Assembly: GCF_018397995.1 (NCBI RefSeq)
Contig: NZ_BBQH01000012.1
Coordinates: forward strand, 138,144 to 202,143
Direction of reading: 5' to 3'
Origin: Rhizomonospora bruguierae
GTDB taxonomy: Bacteria > Actinomycetota > Actinomycetes > Mycobacteriales > Micromonosporaceae
DNA length: 64,000 nt
Shown here in pieces: positions 11,055 through 19,592 of the stretch; position 1 is the first letter of the stretch; each line of letters begins with the position of its first letter. A program made the position numbers and the translations under genes. Below the pieces are notes generated by a model that worked only from the letters and a program-made list of their open reading frames with translations, did not search any database and had not been told where the DNA came from.

Positions 11055-12029
11055 GTGGACGCGCAGATTACCGAGATCGAGTCCTACCCCGATCTGGACG
11101 CGACCGACGAGCGGGGCGCGTCCGCCGACCTGGTGCGCACCTATCTCAACGGGATCGGCAAGACCAAGCTGCTGACCGCCGAGGGGGAGGTACGGCTGGC
11201 CAAGGCCATCGAGGCGGGGCTGTACGCCGAGGAGCTGCTGAGCTCGGGCGCGCCGGTGGCCGAGGGGCTGCGTACCGACCTGGAGACGGTGGTGCGCGAG
11301 GGCGGGGCCGCCAAGAACCACCTGCTTGAGGCGAACCTGCGGCTGGTGGTGAGCATCGCCAAGCGGTACACCGGCCGGGGGATGGCGTTCCTGGACCTGA
11401 TCCAGGAGGGCAACGTGGGCCTCATCCGGGCGGTGGAGAAGTTCGACTACACCAAGGGGTACAAGTTCTCGACCTACGCCACCTGGTGGATCCGGCAGGC
11501 GATCAGCCGGGCCATGGCGGACCAGTCCCGGACGATCCGCATCCCGGTGCACATGGTCGAGCAGGTGAACCGGATGGTCCGCGCCCGCCGGGATCTGTCC
11601 GTGACGCTGGGCCGCGAGCCCCGGGTGGACGAGGTGGCGGCCGCGATGGGCGTCCCCGAGTACCAGGTCATCGAGTTGCTCTCCTACGACCGCGAGCCGG
11701 TCAGTCTGGACCAGGCGGTGGGCGAGGACGGCGAGAGCGCGCTCGGTGACTTCGTCGCGGCGGTGGACCCGTCCGCCGAGCCGGCCGACACGGTCGCCAC
11801 CGGCCAGTTGCGCACCGAGGTGGAGATCGTGCTGGCCACGCTGTCCACGAAGGAGCAGGCGGTGATCCGGCTGCGGTTCGGGCTGGACGACGGCCGGCAG
11901 CGCACCCTGGACGAGGTCGGCAAGGAGTTCGGCCTCAGCCGGGAGCGGATCCGGCAGATCGAGAAGACGACGCTGCTGAAGCTGCGGCACCCGTCGCGCG
12001 CCCAGCGGCTGGAGGCGTACGCCTGCTAG
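11055..12029 (+). CDS. Second RpoD-like sigma-70 factor (group 2, SigB/HrdA-like)
   Basis: A 324-aa sigma factor from GTG 11055 with GAGG six bases upstream. It lacks the long basic extension of the 1-kb sigma factor and begins almost directly with region 1.2 ([16 protein letters not shown]). Regions 2.1-2.4 ([32 protein letters not shown]), 3 and 4 ([13 protein letters not shown]) are complete and very close to the principal factor. This indicates a group 2 paralogue that probably reads similar promoters under other growth or stress states. A strong hairpin follows at 12039. A longer in-frame reading exists upstream through the dtd region but is not supported by a ribosome site. Confidence 0.92.
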   Translation: MDAQITEIESYPDLDATDERGASADLVRTYLNGIGKTKLLTAEGEVRLAKAIEAGLYAEELLSSGAPVAEGLRTDLETVVREGGAAKNHLLEANLRLVVSIAKRYTGRGMAFLDLIQEGNVGLIRAVEKFDYTKGYKFSTYATWWIRQAISRAMADQSRTIRIPVHMVEQVNRMVRARRDLSVTLGREPRVDEVAAAMGVPEYQVIELLSYDREPVSLDQAVGEDGESALGDFVAAVDPSAEPADTVATGQLRTEVEIVLATLSTKEQAVIRLRFGLDDGRQRTLDEVGKEFGLSRERIRQIEKTTLLKLRHPSRAQRLEAYAC

Positions 12030-12038
12030 TGGGATGTC

Positions 12039-12073
12039 GAGGGGCCGGCCGACCGGGGGGCGGCCGGCCCCTC
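12039..12073 (+). terminator. Intrinsic-type hairpin after the second sigma factor
   Basis: A perfect 13-bp stem (GAGGGGCCGGCCG paired with CGGCCGGCCCCTC) with a 9-base loop lies 10 bases after the sigma factor stop. There is no T-run. Its position between this gene and the convergent acyltransferase gene supports termination. Confidence 0.75.
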
Positions 12074-12196
12074 CGCACGCCCGCACTCCGTTCGTCGCAC
12101 CGCGCGTGCCCTCGCCTCTCGGTCGGGCCGGGCCACGGTGCGCCCTCACGACTCCGCCGCGAGCATGAGCGCTCGGCGGCTGCGGCGCCTGACTCG

Positions 12197-14704
12197 CTAG
12201 CGCAGGCGGCGCGGACCCGTGTCCGGGCGCGGGACACCGGCCGGACCGATGTGGGCAGCCGCGTGCAGGACGGAGAGACCGTCCGGGCGGGCCAGCACCG
12301 GGTTGAGCGTGAGCGCGTGCACCTGCGGCTGGTCGTCGACCAGGCGACCGACGCGCAGCAGCAGGTCGGCGAGGGCGTCCCGGCTGACCGCCGGGGTGCC
12401 CCGGTAGCCGGTGAGCAGCGGGGCGGCCTTGGGGGCGTCCAGCAGGGCGTGGGCGTCCCGGTCGGTCAGCGGGGCCGGATGCCAGGCGCGGTCGCCGAGC
12501 AGTTCGATCGCCAGGCCGCCGAGCCCGAAGCCGACGATGGGACCGAACACCGGGTCCTCGGTGGCCTCGATCACGCAGGCCACGCCCGGCGGGACCATCC
12601 GCTGGACCAGGACCTCCAGGCCGAACGGCGCGGCGACCTCCCGGTACGCGCGGCGGACGGCACCGGCGTCGGCCAGGTTCAGGCGGACCGCGCCGAGGTC
12701 CAGGCGGTGGCGCAGGGCGGCGCCGGCGGCCTTGAGCGCCACCGGGTAGCCGACCTGCCCGGCGGCCGCCACGGCGGCGTCGGCGGAATCGGCGGTCAGG
12801 CTGGGTGCCACCTCGATGCCGTACGCGGCGAGCAGGCCCTCCACGTCGCCGCCGACCAGGGCGCGCCCGGCCGCCATATCGTCCACTTCGGACAGGGCCG
12901 GGAGCGTACCCGCCGGCTGCCGGCGCCACTGCGCGTACCTGGCGACCGCCGCCAGGGCGCGCACCGCCTCCTCCACCGACGGGTACGCCGGCACCCCGGG
13001 CGGCGGCGAGCCCGCCAGGAAGGTGGCGACCATCGGTTTGTCGCCCTGCGCGGGCAGCACCGGCAGGTCGGCCGCGCCGGGCAGCGGCGGGGCGAAGACG
13101 ACCACGAGCGCGTCCACGCCGTCGTCGGTGGCGGCGACGCGCAGGGCGGCGGCGTACTCGTCGCCCGTGCACTGCGGCGGGAGATCCACCGGGTACCCCT
13201 CGGCCAGGACCAGCCCGTCGGCGCGGACCGCGGCGGCGGCGAGCCGGCCCAGGGCGGAGGAGTTGGTCACCACCGCGACCCGGCGCCCGGCGGGCAGCGG
13301 TTGCCGGGCGACCAGCACGCCGACGTCGAACAGTTCGGCGACGGTCTCCACCCGGATCACCCCGGAGCGGGCGAACAGCGCGGTGACGGCGGGCGGGTCC
13401 AGCGGCGTCCCGGCGGGGCGGGCGGTGGAGGCGACCGCCACGACGGGCTTCGTACGACCGATCCGGCGCGCGAGCCGGGCGAACTTGCGCGGGTTACCGA
13501 ACGTCTCCAGGTACAGCAGGATGGCGTCCGTGGCCGGGTCGTCCTGCCAGAACTGGAGCAGGTCGTTGCCGGAGACGTCGGCGCGGTTGCCGGCGCTGAC
13601 GAAGGTGGAGAGCCCCAATCCCCGGCGCTCGGCCTCGGCGAGCAGCGCGACCCCGAGCGCCCCGGACTGGCTGAAGAAGCCCACGCGGCCCGGCGCGGGC
13701 AGGCGCGGCGCGAGCGTGGCGTTGAGCCGCACCGCCGGGTCGGTGTTGGCCACCCCGAGGCAGTTCGGGCCGACGACCCGCATCCCGGCGACGTGGGCGG
13801 TGCGGACGACATCCTCCTGCGCCCGCGCGCCGGCCGGGCCGGTCTCTTCGAAACCCGCCGAGACGACCACCAGGGCGTGCACGCCGGCCGCGGCGGCGTC
13901 GTCGACGACCTCCCGCACCGACTCCGGCGGCACCGCCACCACGGCCATGTCCACATCGGACGCCTCGGTGGCCGACCGGTACGCGGGCAGCCCGCCGACC
14001 GCCTCCGCCGACGGGTGGATGGGGTGGACCGGTCCGGTGAAGCCACCCTCGGTCAGGTTGCGCAGCAGCGCCGCGCCGACGCCCCGGCCGGACACGCTGG
14101 CGCCGTAGACGGCCACGGCGCGCGGGGCGAGCAGGCGGGCGATCGAGCGGGCCTCGGCGTTCTGCTCGCGGCGCCAGATGACCTGCTGCGAGCGCTCCGT
14201 GGGTGCGGTCGGGAAGCTCAGGTGCACCACGCCGTCCGCGTACCGGCGCTGCACCTCGTACCCGGCGTCGGCGAAGACCCGCAGCATGGCGCCGTTGGCG
14301 GGCAGCACCTCCGCCACGAAGCGCCGGATGCCGGCCTCGGCGCCGGCCGCCGCCAGGTGCTCCAGCAGCACCGAGCCCACGCCCCGGCCCTGGTGCGCGT
14401 CCTCCACCACGAACGCCACCTCGGCGTCCTCCGACCCGGGGCCGAGCCGCTCGTACCGGCCGACCGCGATCAGCCGGTCACCGAGGGCGACCACGAACGC
14501 CTCCCGGTCGCGGTGGTCGACGGTGACGAAGCGTTCCAGGTCCCGCTCCGGGATCCGGGGGTACGGCGAGAAGTAGCGCAGGTACCGGGTGCGCTCGGAG
14601 AAGCGGCCGTGCATGGCCACGATGGCCGGGGCGTCCTCCGGGCGGATCGGTCGCAGGTGGACCGTCGCCCCGTCGGAGAGCAGCACGTCGGCGGAGCGGT
14701 CCAC
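12197..14704 (-). CDS. GNAT acetyltransferase fused to acyl-CoA synthetase (NDP-forming)-like domain; Pat-type protein acyltransferase
   Basis: A probable protein-lysine acyltransferase of 835 aa. Residues ~10-190 form a GNAT domain with the acetyl-CoA loop EDAHQGRGVGSVLLEHL. Residues ~195-830 follow the ADP-forming acyl-CoA synthetase layout: CoA-binding Rossmann part (VAVYGASVSGRGVGAALL), ligase-CoA part (FFSQSGALGVALL) and a C-terminal ATP-grasp-like part (GYPVALKAAGAALRHRLDLG). The SHTG catalytic-His motif expected between KPVVAVAS and ALFARSGVIRVE is absent, so this domain is probably regulatory rather than a synthetase. The domain order (GNAT first) is the reverse of enterobacterial Pat. 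GTG 14704 lies five bases after the acuC stop, so the two are translationally coupled. Targets such as acetyl-CoA synthetase are inferred from the family. Confidence 0.88.
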   Translation of the reverse strand: MDRSADVLLSDGATVHLRPIRPEDAPAIVAMHGRFSERTRYLRYFSPYPRIPERDLERFVTVDHRDREAFVVALGDRLIAVGRYERLGPGSEDAEVAFVVEDAHQGRGVGSVLLEHLAAAGAEAGIRRFVAEVLPANGAMLRVFADAGYEVQRRYADGVVHLSFPTAPTERSQQVIWRREQNAEARSIARLLAPRAVAVYGASVSGRGVGAALLRNLTEGGFTGPVHPIHPSAEAVGGLPAYRSATEASDVDMAVVAVPPESVREVVDDAAAAGVHALVVVSAGFEETGPAGARAQEDVVRTAHVAGMRVVGPNCLGVANTDPAVRLNATLAPRLPAPGRVGFFSQSGALGVALLAEAERRGLGLSTFVSAGNRADVSGNDLLQFWQDDPATDAILLYLETFGNPRKFARLARRIGRTKPVVAVASTARPAGTPLDPPAVTALFARSGVIRVETVAELFDVGVLVARQPLPAGRRVAVVTNSSALGRLAAAAVRADGLVLAEGYPVDLPPQCTGDEYAAALRVAATDDGVDALVVVFAPPLPGAADLPVLPAQGDKPMVATFLAGSPPPGVPAYPSVEEAVRALAAVARYAQWRRQPAGTLPALSEVDDMAAGRALVGGDVEGLLAAYGIEVAPSLTADSADAAVAAAGQVGYPVALKAAGAALRHRLDLGAVRLNLADAGAVRRAYREVAAPFGLEVLVQRMVPPGVACVIEATEDPVFGPIVGFGLGGLAIELLGDRAWHPAPLTDRDAHALLDAPKAAPLLTGYRGTPAVSRDALADLLLRVGRLVDDQPQVHALTLNPVLARPDGLSVLHAAAHIGPAGVPRPDTGPRRLR

Positions 14705-14709
14705 GCCCG

Positions 14710-15885
14710 TCAGTCCCGGGGGTCGTGCGGGTCGAGGCCGTGCAGCGGGAACACCGCTTTGCGGGTGGCGAGGACCGCCCGGTCCACGGCGTCCATCTCG
14801 CCGTCGGGCTGCCAGGGCCGGTACTGCGCCGAGGCGCCGTCGGTCATCCGCGGCGGAACCTCGCGGCCGGGGCGACGCGCACGGGCCAGTTCCCGCCACG
14901 CTGGCGGGGTGGGCGTGGCCGGGTCGATCGGGTCGCCGGTGACCGTGGCGAGCAGGTGCGTCCACGCCCGGGGCACCACCTCCACCAGCGCGTACCCGCC
15001 GCCGCCGGTCGCGATCCAACGGCCGTCGCAGACCTCCTCCGCCAGGTCCCGCAGGGCCAGGTAGGCGGCGCGCTGGCCGTCCACGGTCAGGCGCAGGTCG
15101 GCGAGCGGGTCCAGGTGGTGCGCGTCGGCGCCGCACTGGGTGAACAGCACCTGCGGCCGGAACGCGCGCACCACCGACGGCACCACGGCGTGGAACGCCC
15201 GCAGCCAGCCGGCGTCCCCGGTGCCGGGCGGCAGCGGGAGGTTCACCGCCGTACCCTCGGCACCGGGTGCGCCCACCTCGTCGGGGAAGCCGGTGCCGGG
15301 GAACAGCACCAGCGGCGTCTCGTGCACGCTGACCGTCAGCACCCGCGAGTCCGCGGCGAACACCTCCTGGACCCCGTCGCCGTGGTGCACGTCGATATCC
15401 ACGTACGCGATCCGTTCGGCGCCGAGGTCCAGCAGGCGGGCGATGGCGATGGCGGGATCGTTGTACACGCAGAAGCCGGAGGCCCGCGCGGGCATGGCGT
15501 GGTGCAGCCCGCCCGCGACGCTGACCCCGCGCCACGTCCGGCCCCGCCACACCGCCTCGGCGGCGGCGACCGTGGCACCCACGATCCGCGCGCTAGCCTC
15601 GTGCATGCCGTCGAACGCCGGGTTGTCGGGGGTGTTGAGGCCCCAGCCGGTGAAGAACGGATCGTCCGGTGCGGCCTTCACCGCCGCCAGGTAGTCCGGC
15701 CGGTGGACCCGCGTCAGCAACTCCTCACCGGCCGGCTCGGGGCGCACGAGGCGCACGCCGGGGCGGTCCAGGACGCCCAGTTCGTGGGCGAGCGCGATGG
15801 TCAGCTCCACCCGCACCGGGTCCAGCGGGTGCTCACCCATGTCGTACGCGAGCAGCGCCTCGTCCCAGACGACGGTCGTGGTCAC
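14710..15885 (-). CDS. acuC: AcuC-type histone deacetylase-like protein deacetylase
   Basis: Class I/II-type Zn-dependent deacetylase, 391 aa from GTG 15885. Active-site features are the tandem His (GGLHHAMP), the metal-binding DIDVHHGDGVQEVF, the second metal Asp in CGADAHHLDPL, and the TGGGGYALVEV loop carrying the catalytic Tyr. In bacteria AcuC removes acetyl groups from acetyl-CoA synthetase lysines. Here it sits directly upstream of the GNAT fusion gene, so modifier and eraser are co-transcribed. Its start overlaps the sulfurtransferase stop (GTGA). Confidence 0.92.
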   Translation of the reverse strand: MTTTVVWDEALLAYDMGEHPLDPVRVELTIALAHELGVLDRPGVRLVRPEPAGEELLTRVHRPDYLAAVKAAPDDPFFTGWGLNTPDNPAFDGMHEASARIVGATVAAAEAVWRGRTWRGVSVAGGLHHAMPARASGFCVYNDPAIAIARLLDLGAERIAYVDIDVHHGDGVQEVFAADSRVLTVSVHETPLVLFPGTGFPDEVGAPGAEGTAVNLPLPPGTGDAGWLRAFHAVVPSVVRAFRPQVLFTQCGADAHHLDPLADLRLTVDGQRAAYLALRDLAEEVCDGRWIATGGGGYALVEVVPRAWTHLLATVTGDPIDPATPTPPAWRELARARRPGREVPPRMTDGASAQYRPWQPDGEMDAVDRAVLATRKAVFPLHGLDPHDPRD

Positions 15886-16646
15886 GGGGTGGCTCCGGTG
15901 GCGACCGGCCGGCCCGGATCCGTGATCCAGCCGCTCCAGGAACCCACGTACAGCGCGGCGTCGGTCCGGCCGGCGCGGTGCAGTTCGAGGACGGCACGGG
16001 CGGCGGTGATGCCCGACCCGCAGTACGCGCCGAGCCGCTGCCCCTCGTACGCCGGGATGGGCGTGCCGGCGGGCACGTTCACCGCGCCCGGGATGTGCCC
16101 GGCAACCGGGTCGATCGGCTCCGCCTCGCCCCGGTACCGCTCCGGCGTGCGCACGTCCACCAGCACACCGGTGCGGGCGAGGTCGGCCGCGCCCTCGGCG
16201 TCCAGAACCGGAAGGTGGCCGGGGCGGACGGTGAAGTCCCCGCGCTCCGGGCGGACCTCCTCGGTACTGACCGGCATACCCGCGGCCACCCACGCCGGGT
16301 ACCCGCCCTCCAGCACCCGAACCTCGGGGTGGCCCGCCCAGCGCAGGGTCCACCAGGCACGGGCGGCGGCGAGCAGGTCACCGCCGTCGTAGACGAGCAC
16401 CGGCCGGTCGCCCTGGACGCCCGCCGCGCGCAGCGCCTCCGCCAGGCGCCCCGGCTCCGGAAGCGGGTGCCGGCCGCCCTCGCCCGGCGGGCCGCACAGC
16501 TCCTCGTTCAGCTCCAGGAAGACCGCGCCGGGAAGGTGCCCCGCGGCGTACTCTGGGCGGGCCGAGGGGCCGCCCAGCCGCCACCGGACGTCCAGCACGG
16601 TCGTTTCCTCGACAGCCGCCTCCGCGACGCGCGTCACCGGGTCCAC
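15882..16646 (-). CDS. Two-domain sulfurtransferase (rhodanese family)
   Basis: A 254-aa thiosulfate or 3-mercaptopyruvate sulfurtransferase. The first rhodanese domain is residues ~15-125 and the second ~140-250. The catalytic Cys209 is in AYCGSGITA, matching the CGSGxTA form of mercaptopyruvate-type enzymes, and the N-terminal domain has the inactive counterpart VYDGGD. The start is GTG 16646. It is the first gene of a three-gene operon with acuC and the GNAT fusion. A persulfide link to lysine acylation is not obvious from sequence, so the association may be only positional. Confidence 0.88.
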   Translation of the reverse strand: MDPVTRVAEAAVEETTVLDVRWRLGGPSARPEYAAGHLPGAVFLELNEELCGPPGEGGRHPLPEPGRLAEALRAAGVQGDRPVLVYDGGDLLAAARAWWTLRWAGHPEVRVLEGGYPAWVAAGMPVSTEEVRPERGDFTVRPGHLPVLDAEGAADLARTGVLVDVRTPERYRGEAEPIDPVAGHIPGAVNVPAGTPIPAYEGQRLGAYCGSGITAARAVLELHRAGRTDAALYVGSWSGWITDPGRPVATGATP

Positions 16647-16725
16647 GGAACCCAGTCAACACCATTCGTGCCGGCCGTTGTGTCGGACGGTGCGGGTAGC
16701 ATCGGACGTCGGGAGGGCCGCTAAC

Positions 16726-17424
16726 GTGAACAACCTTGTCGATACGACCGAGATGTATCTGCGCACCATCCTCGAGTTAGAGGAGGAGGGCGTGGTGCCG
16801 CTGCGTGCCCGGATCGCGGAGCGGCTGCACCAGAGCGGGCCAACGGTCAGCCAGACCGTCGCCCGGATGGAGCGGGACGGCCTACTGACCGTCGAGGGGG
16901 ACCGGCAACTGGTGCTCACCGACCTCGGCCGGGCCCAGGCGATCTCCGTCATGCGCAAGCACCGCCTGGCCGAACTGTTGCTGGTGAACGTCATCGGCAT
17001 GCCGTACGTGGATGCACACGAGGAGGCCTGCCGCTGGGAGCACGTGATGAGCGACGCGGTCGAGAAGCGGGTCTACGAGCTGCTCAACCGCCCCACCCGC
17101 TCGCCCTACGGCAACCCCATTCCCGGACTGGACGCGCTCGACAACGACCAGCCCGAGGCGCCCGCCCTGGACCAGGGCGTCAGCACGGCCGGCGAGCGGA
17201 ACCTGGCGTTCCCGGGGCTGTCCGGCCCCGTGGTGGTCCGGCGCATCTGCGAGAGCGTGCAGACCGACGCGGACGTGCTGCGCCTGCTGCACACCGCGGG
17301 CGTCGACCCGGGCGTGACGGTCACCGTGGCGCAGGAGCGCGACGCCGTGACCATCGACCGCTCCGGCGAGCAGATCCGCCTGCCCCGCGAGGTCGCCTCC
17401 CGGGTCTTCGTCGCCGCCCGCTGA
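16726..17424 (+). CDS. ideR: Iron-dependent transcriptional repressor IdeR/DtxR
   Basis: Fe(II)-activated repressor of iron uptake and siderophore genes, 232 aa from GTG 16726, with GGGAGGG eight bases upstream. The winged helix (GPTVSQTVARMERDGLL) is followed by the dimerisation and metal domain. DtxR numbering is preserved exactly: Met10, His98, Cys102, Glu105 and His106 (HEEACRWEH) are all present, so metal sites 1 and 2 look intact. The C-terminal SH3-like domain is complete. IdeR rather than MntR is supported by Cys102 and by the third domain. Confidence 0.95.
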   Translation: MNNLVDTTEMYLRTILELEEEGVVPLRARIAERLHQSGPTVSQTVARMERDGLLTVEGDRQLVLTDLGRAQAISVMRKHRLAELLLVNVIGMPYVDAHEEACRWEHVMSDAVEKRVYELLNRPTRSPYGNPIPGLDALDNDQPEAPALDQGVSTAGERNLAFPGLSGPVVVRRICESVQTDADVLRLLHTAGVDPGVTVTVAQERDAVTIDRSGEQIRLPREVASRVFVAAR

Positions 17425-17439
17425 CCGTCGGGCGAGGGG

Positions 17440-18009
17440 TCAGATGCTGGTCCGGTCGATCCTCTTGGCCAGGGCGACCAGCCCGGGCAGGATCGTCGCG
17501 GCGGCGTCCTTCTCCGCGTCCGGCGGATAGGTGAAGCACAGGGTGAGCAGACGGCCGTCGCCGGTCAGCCAGCCCACCTCGGCGGCCGGGCCGGCACCGC
17601 CCTTCGGGGGCAGGGTGCGCTGGTAGGCGGCGGCGCCCAGACCCTTCACCGTCGCGGCGCCCTTCGGCTTGACCTGGGCGGCGAACACGGTGCCGTCGGC
17701 GCTGGTCGGGGTGGCGGTGACGACCAGGTCCGGGCGGCTGGCACCGGTGCGCTGGGCCACGCAGGCGCTGGTCTTCTGCTGCTTGCTGGCCGCCGCCACC
17801 TCGAACTGAACGTCCAGCGCCGCCGCGATGTCGGCGAAGTCGAGCAGGTAGCAGGCGCCACCCGCGGCCGACGCCGGCGCGACCGTGCGGGTCGGCGTGG
17901 GCGACGGAGTGGCCGCCGCGGCGGCGTCACCGCGCGCGGTCACCGGCCCGCAGGCGGTGAGTAGCGTCAATGCGACGATGGCGCCGAGGAGCGGGAGAGG
18001 GGTGCGCAC
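17440..18009 (-). CDS. Putative secreted lipoprotein (DUF3558-like)
   Basis: A 189-aa protein. GTG 18009 is preceded by a perfect GGAGGAT site. A signal peptide ends in the lipobox LLTAC with Cys20, then a Pro/Thr-rich linker (ATPSPTPTRTV) and a globular domain with three cysteines (GGACYLLD, TSACVAQ, LLTLCFTYP). This layout recalls DUF3558-type actinobacterial lipoproteins, but the match is by general pattern only. It is convergent with ideR with 15 bp between the stops, and is separate from the oxidase gene upstream. Confidence 0.75.
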   Translation of the reverse strand: MRTPLPLLGAIVALTLLTACGPVTARGDAAAAATPSPTPTRTVAPASAAGGACYLLDFADIAAALDVQFEVAAASKQQKTSACVAQRTGASRPDLVVTATPTSADGTVFAAQVKPKGAATVKGLGAAAYQRTLPPKGGAGPAAEVGWLTGDGRLLTLCFTYPPDAEKDAAATILPGLVALAKRIDRTSI

Positions 18010-18071
18010 GGGGATCCTCCGGGTCGTTCGCCGCACCACCGTACGATGTGGAAGCCCGCCAGGGAAGCCCG

Positions 18072-19259
18072 CTACGCCGGGAGCAGCTTCACGATGTGCC
18101 GCGCGATCTCCAGCGAGCTGGTCGCGGCCGGCGACGGGGCGTTCAGCACGTGCACCTGCCGCCGCCGCTCGACGATCAGGAAGTCGTCCACCAGGTCGCC
18201 CCGCGGCGTGATCGCCTGCGCCCGCACGCCCGCGCCGGTCCGCACCAGGTCCGCCTCGGTGACCTCGGGGACCAGGCGGGCCAGGCTCGCCGCGAAACGG
18301 TTGCGGGACAGCGACCGGCGCACCTCGGTCAGCCCGTACCCGAAGTGCCGGCGGGCCAGCCGCCACAGGCCCGGGTACGTGCCGTAGTCCGCGATGTCCC
18401 GGGGGCTGATCCGGCCCCACGAGTACCCCTCGCGGGCCAGCGCCAGCACCGCGTTCGGCCCCGCGTGCACGCTGCCGTCGATCATCCTGGTCAGGTGCAC
18501 GCCGAGGAACGGGAACTGCGGGTCCGGCACCGGGTAGATCAGCCCGGCGACCAGGTCACGCCGCTCCGGGCGTAGTTCGTAGTATTCGCCCCGGAAGGGG
18601 ATGATCCGGGCGGGTGGGCGCGCGCCGGCCAGCCGGGCGATCCGGTCCGCGTGCAGGCCGGCGCAGTTGACGAGCGCGTCCGCCCGGACGGTGCCGTGCG
18701 TGGTCCCGACCAGCACCGAACCGCCCTCCTCCCGGATGCCCGTGACCCGCACGCCCCGGCGCACCTCGCCACCGGCCCCCTCGACCAGCGCCGCGAGCCG
18801 CTCGCTCACCTTCCCGTAGTCCACAATGCCGGTGGACTCGACGCGCAGCGCGCCGACCGCGGCCACGTGCGGCTCGTACTCCTTCGCCTCGCCGGGTGAG
18901 ATCAGCCGCACCGGCAGCCCGTTCGCCTCGGCCCGCTCGTGGAGCGCCCGCAGCCTCGGCATCTCGGACCCGTCGGTGGCGACGATGAGCTTCCCGCACA
19001 CCCGCACGGGAATGCCGTGCCGCTCGCAGAACTCCACCATCGACCGGCTGCCCACCCGGCTCAGCCGCGCCTTCAGGCTGCCCGGCGTGTAGTACACACC
19101 GGCGTGGATCACGCCCGAGTTGTGGCCGGTCTGGTGGGCCGCCACCCGGGGCTCCTTCTCCAGGACGGTCACACTTGCGCCCGGGCGGTCCACCGTGAGC
19201 CGGTACGCGGTCGCCAGGCCCACGATGCCGCCACCCACCACGACGTACCGGCTCGCCAT
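18072..19259 (-). CDS. lhgO: L-2-hydroxyglutarate oxidase
   Basis: FAD-dependent oxidase of the DAO superfamily, 395 aa from ATG 19259, converting L-2-hydroxyglutarate to 2-oxoglutarate. The FAD-binding VVVGGGIVGLATAYRL is at the N-terminus. Family-specific motifs include HNSGVIHAGVYYTPGSLKA, KLIVAT, NCAGLHADRIAR, FRGEYYEL and FLGVHLTRMIDGSVHAGPNA, all typical of LhgO/L2HGDH. The length is normal and no break is seen. It is transcribed alone or with the downstream lipoprotein, which has its own ribosome site 62 bp away. Confidence 0.93.
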   Translation of the reverse strand: MASRYVVVGGGIVGLATAYRLTVDRPGASVTVLEKEPRVAAHQTGHNSGVIHAGVYYTPGSLKARLSRVGSRSMVEFCERHGIPVRVCGKLIVATDGSEMPRLRALHERAEANGLPVRLISPGEAKEYEPHVAAVGALRVESTGIVDYGKVSERLAALVEGAGGEVRRGVRVTGIREEGGSVLVGTTHGTVRADALVNCAGLHADRIARLAGARPPARIIPFRGEYYELRPERRDLVAGLIYPVPDPQFPFLGVHLTRMIDGSVHAGPNAVLALAREGYSWGRISPRDIADYGTYPGLWRLARRHFGYGLTEVRRSLSRNRFAASLARLVPEVTEADLVRTGAGVRAQAITPRGDLVDDFLIVERRRQVHVLNAPSPAATSSLEIARHIVKLLPA

Positions 19260-19279
19260 GCGCTGAGCGTAACCCGCGT

Positions 19280-19519
19280 CTATGCCTCGTACGGGCAGTG
19301 CCGGCAGCCCCGGCCGCAGCATGTGCCCCGGCGGGCGAGAAACCCGGCCGTCAGGACGAACAACCCGGTCTCCGGGTCGAGGTAACCCGGCCGATCGGTC
19401 GCGAGCGCCTCCGCGTGGGCGGAAAGTATCCCCTCGCGGTGCGGGTGATCGGGCGCCAGGCGAGCCGGGTGCGGCTCGGTCAACGGCCGCTCCGCGAGCG
19501 GCTTGCGCACCTCGGCCAC
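19280..19519 (-). CDS. DUF5522 family small Cys-rich protein
   Basis: A 79-aa protein ending in RRGTCCGRGCRHCPYEA, a compact cysteine cluster (CC-x2-GC-x2-CPY) characteristic of DUF5522 and similar to the CCGxGCxNCPW tail of oxidoreductase-associated proteins. The middle segment HREGILSAHAEAL and PGYLDPETGLFVLTAGFL fit the same family. The stop is 20 bases before the lhgO start on the same strand, so the two are probably co-transcribed. Metal or Fe-S binding is likely, but the role is unknown. Confidence 0.8.
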   Translation of the reverse strand: MAEVRKPLAERPLTEPHPARLAPDHPHREGILSAHAEALATDRPGYLDPETGLFVLTAGFLARRGTCCGRGCRHCPYEA

Positions 19520-19580
19520 CCGGCGACCCTATCCGGCCGGGCCACCGGGGCATCAGCGGGACGAACGGTAGCCGCCGACT

Positions 19581-19592
19581 TAAACTGCGGTG
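19581..19592 (+). promoter_or_regulatory. -10 element of a leaderless transcript
   Basis: TAAACT at 19581-19586 lies five bases before GTG 19592 of the CGNR gene, and no Shine-Dalgarno site is present. The spacing puts the expected transcript start at or next to the start codon. No clear -35 was found. Confidence 0.5.

Noticed and set aside
12029-15064. A plus-strand open frame of ~1000 codons opposite acuC and the GNAT fusion
   Set aside because: It is antisense to genes with clear conserved motifs, is rich in Gly/Arg/Ala/His without domain signatures, and arises from high GC and skewed third positions.
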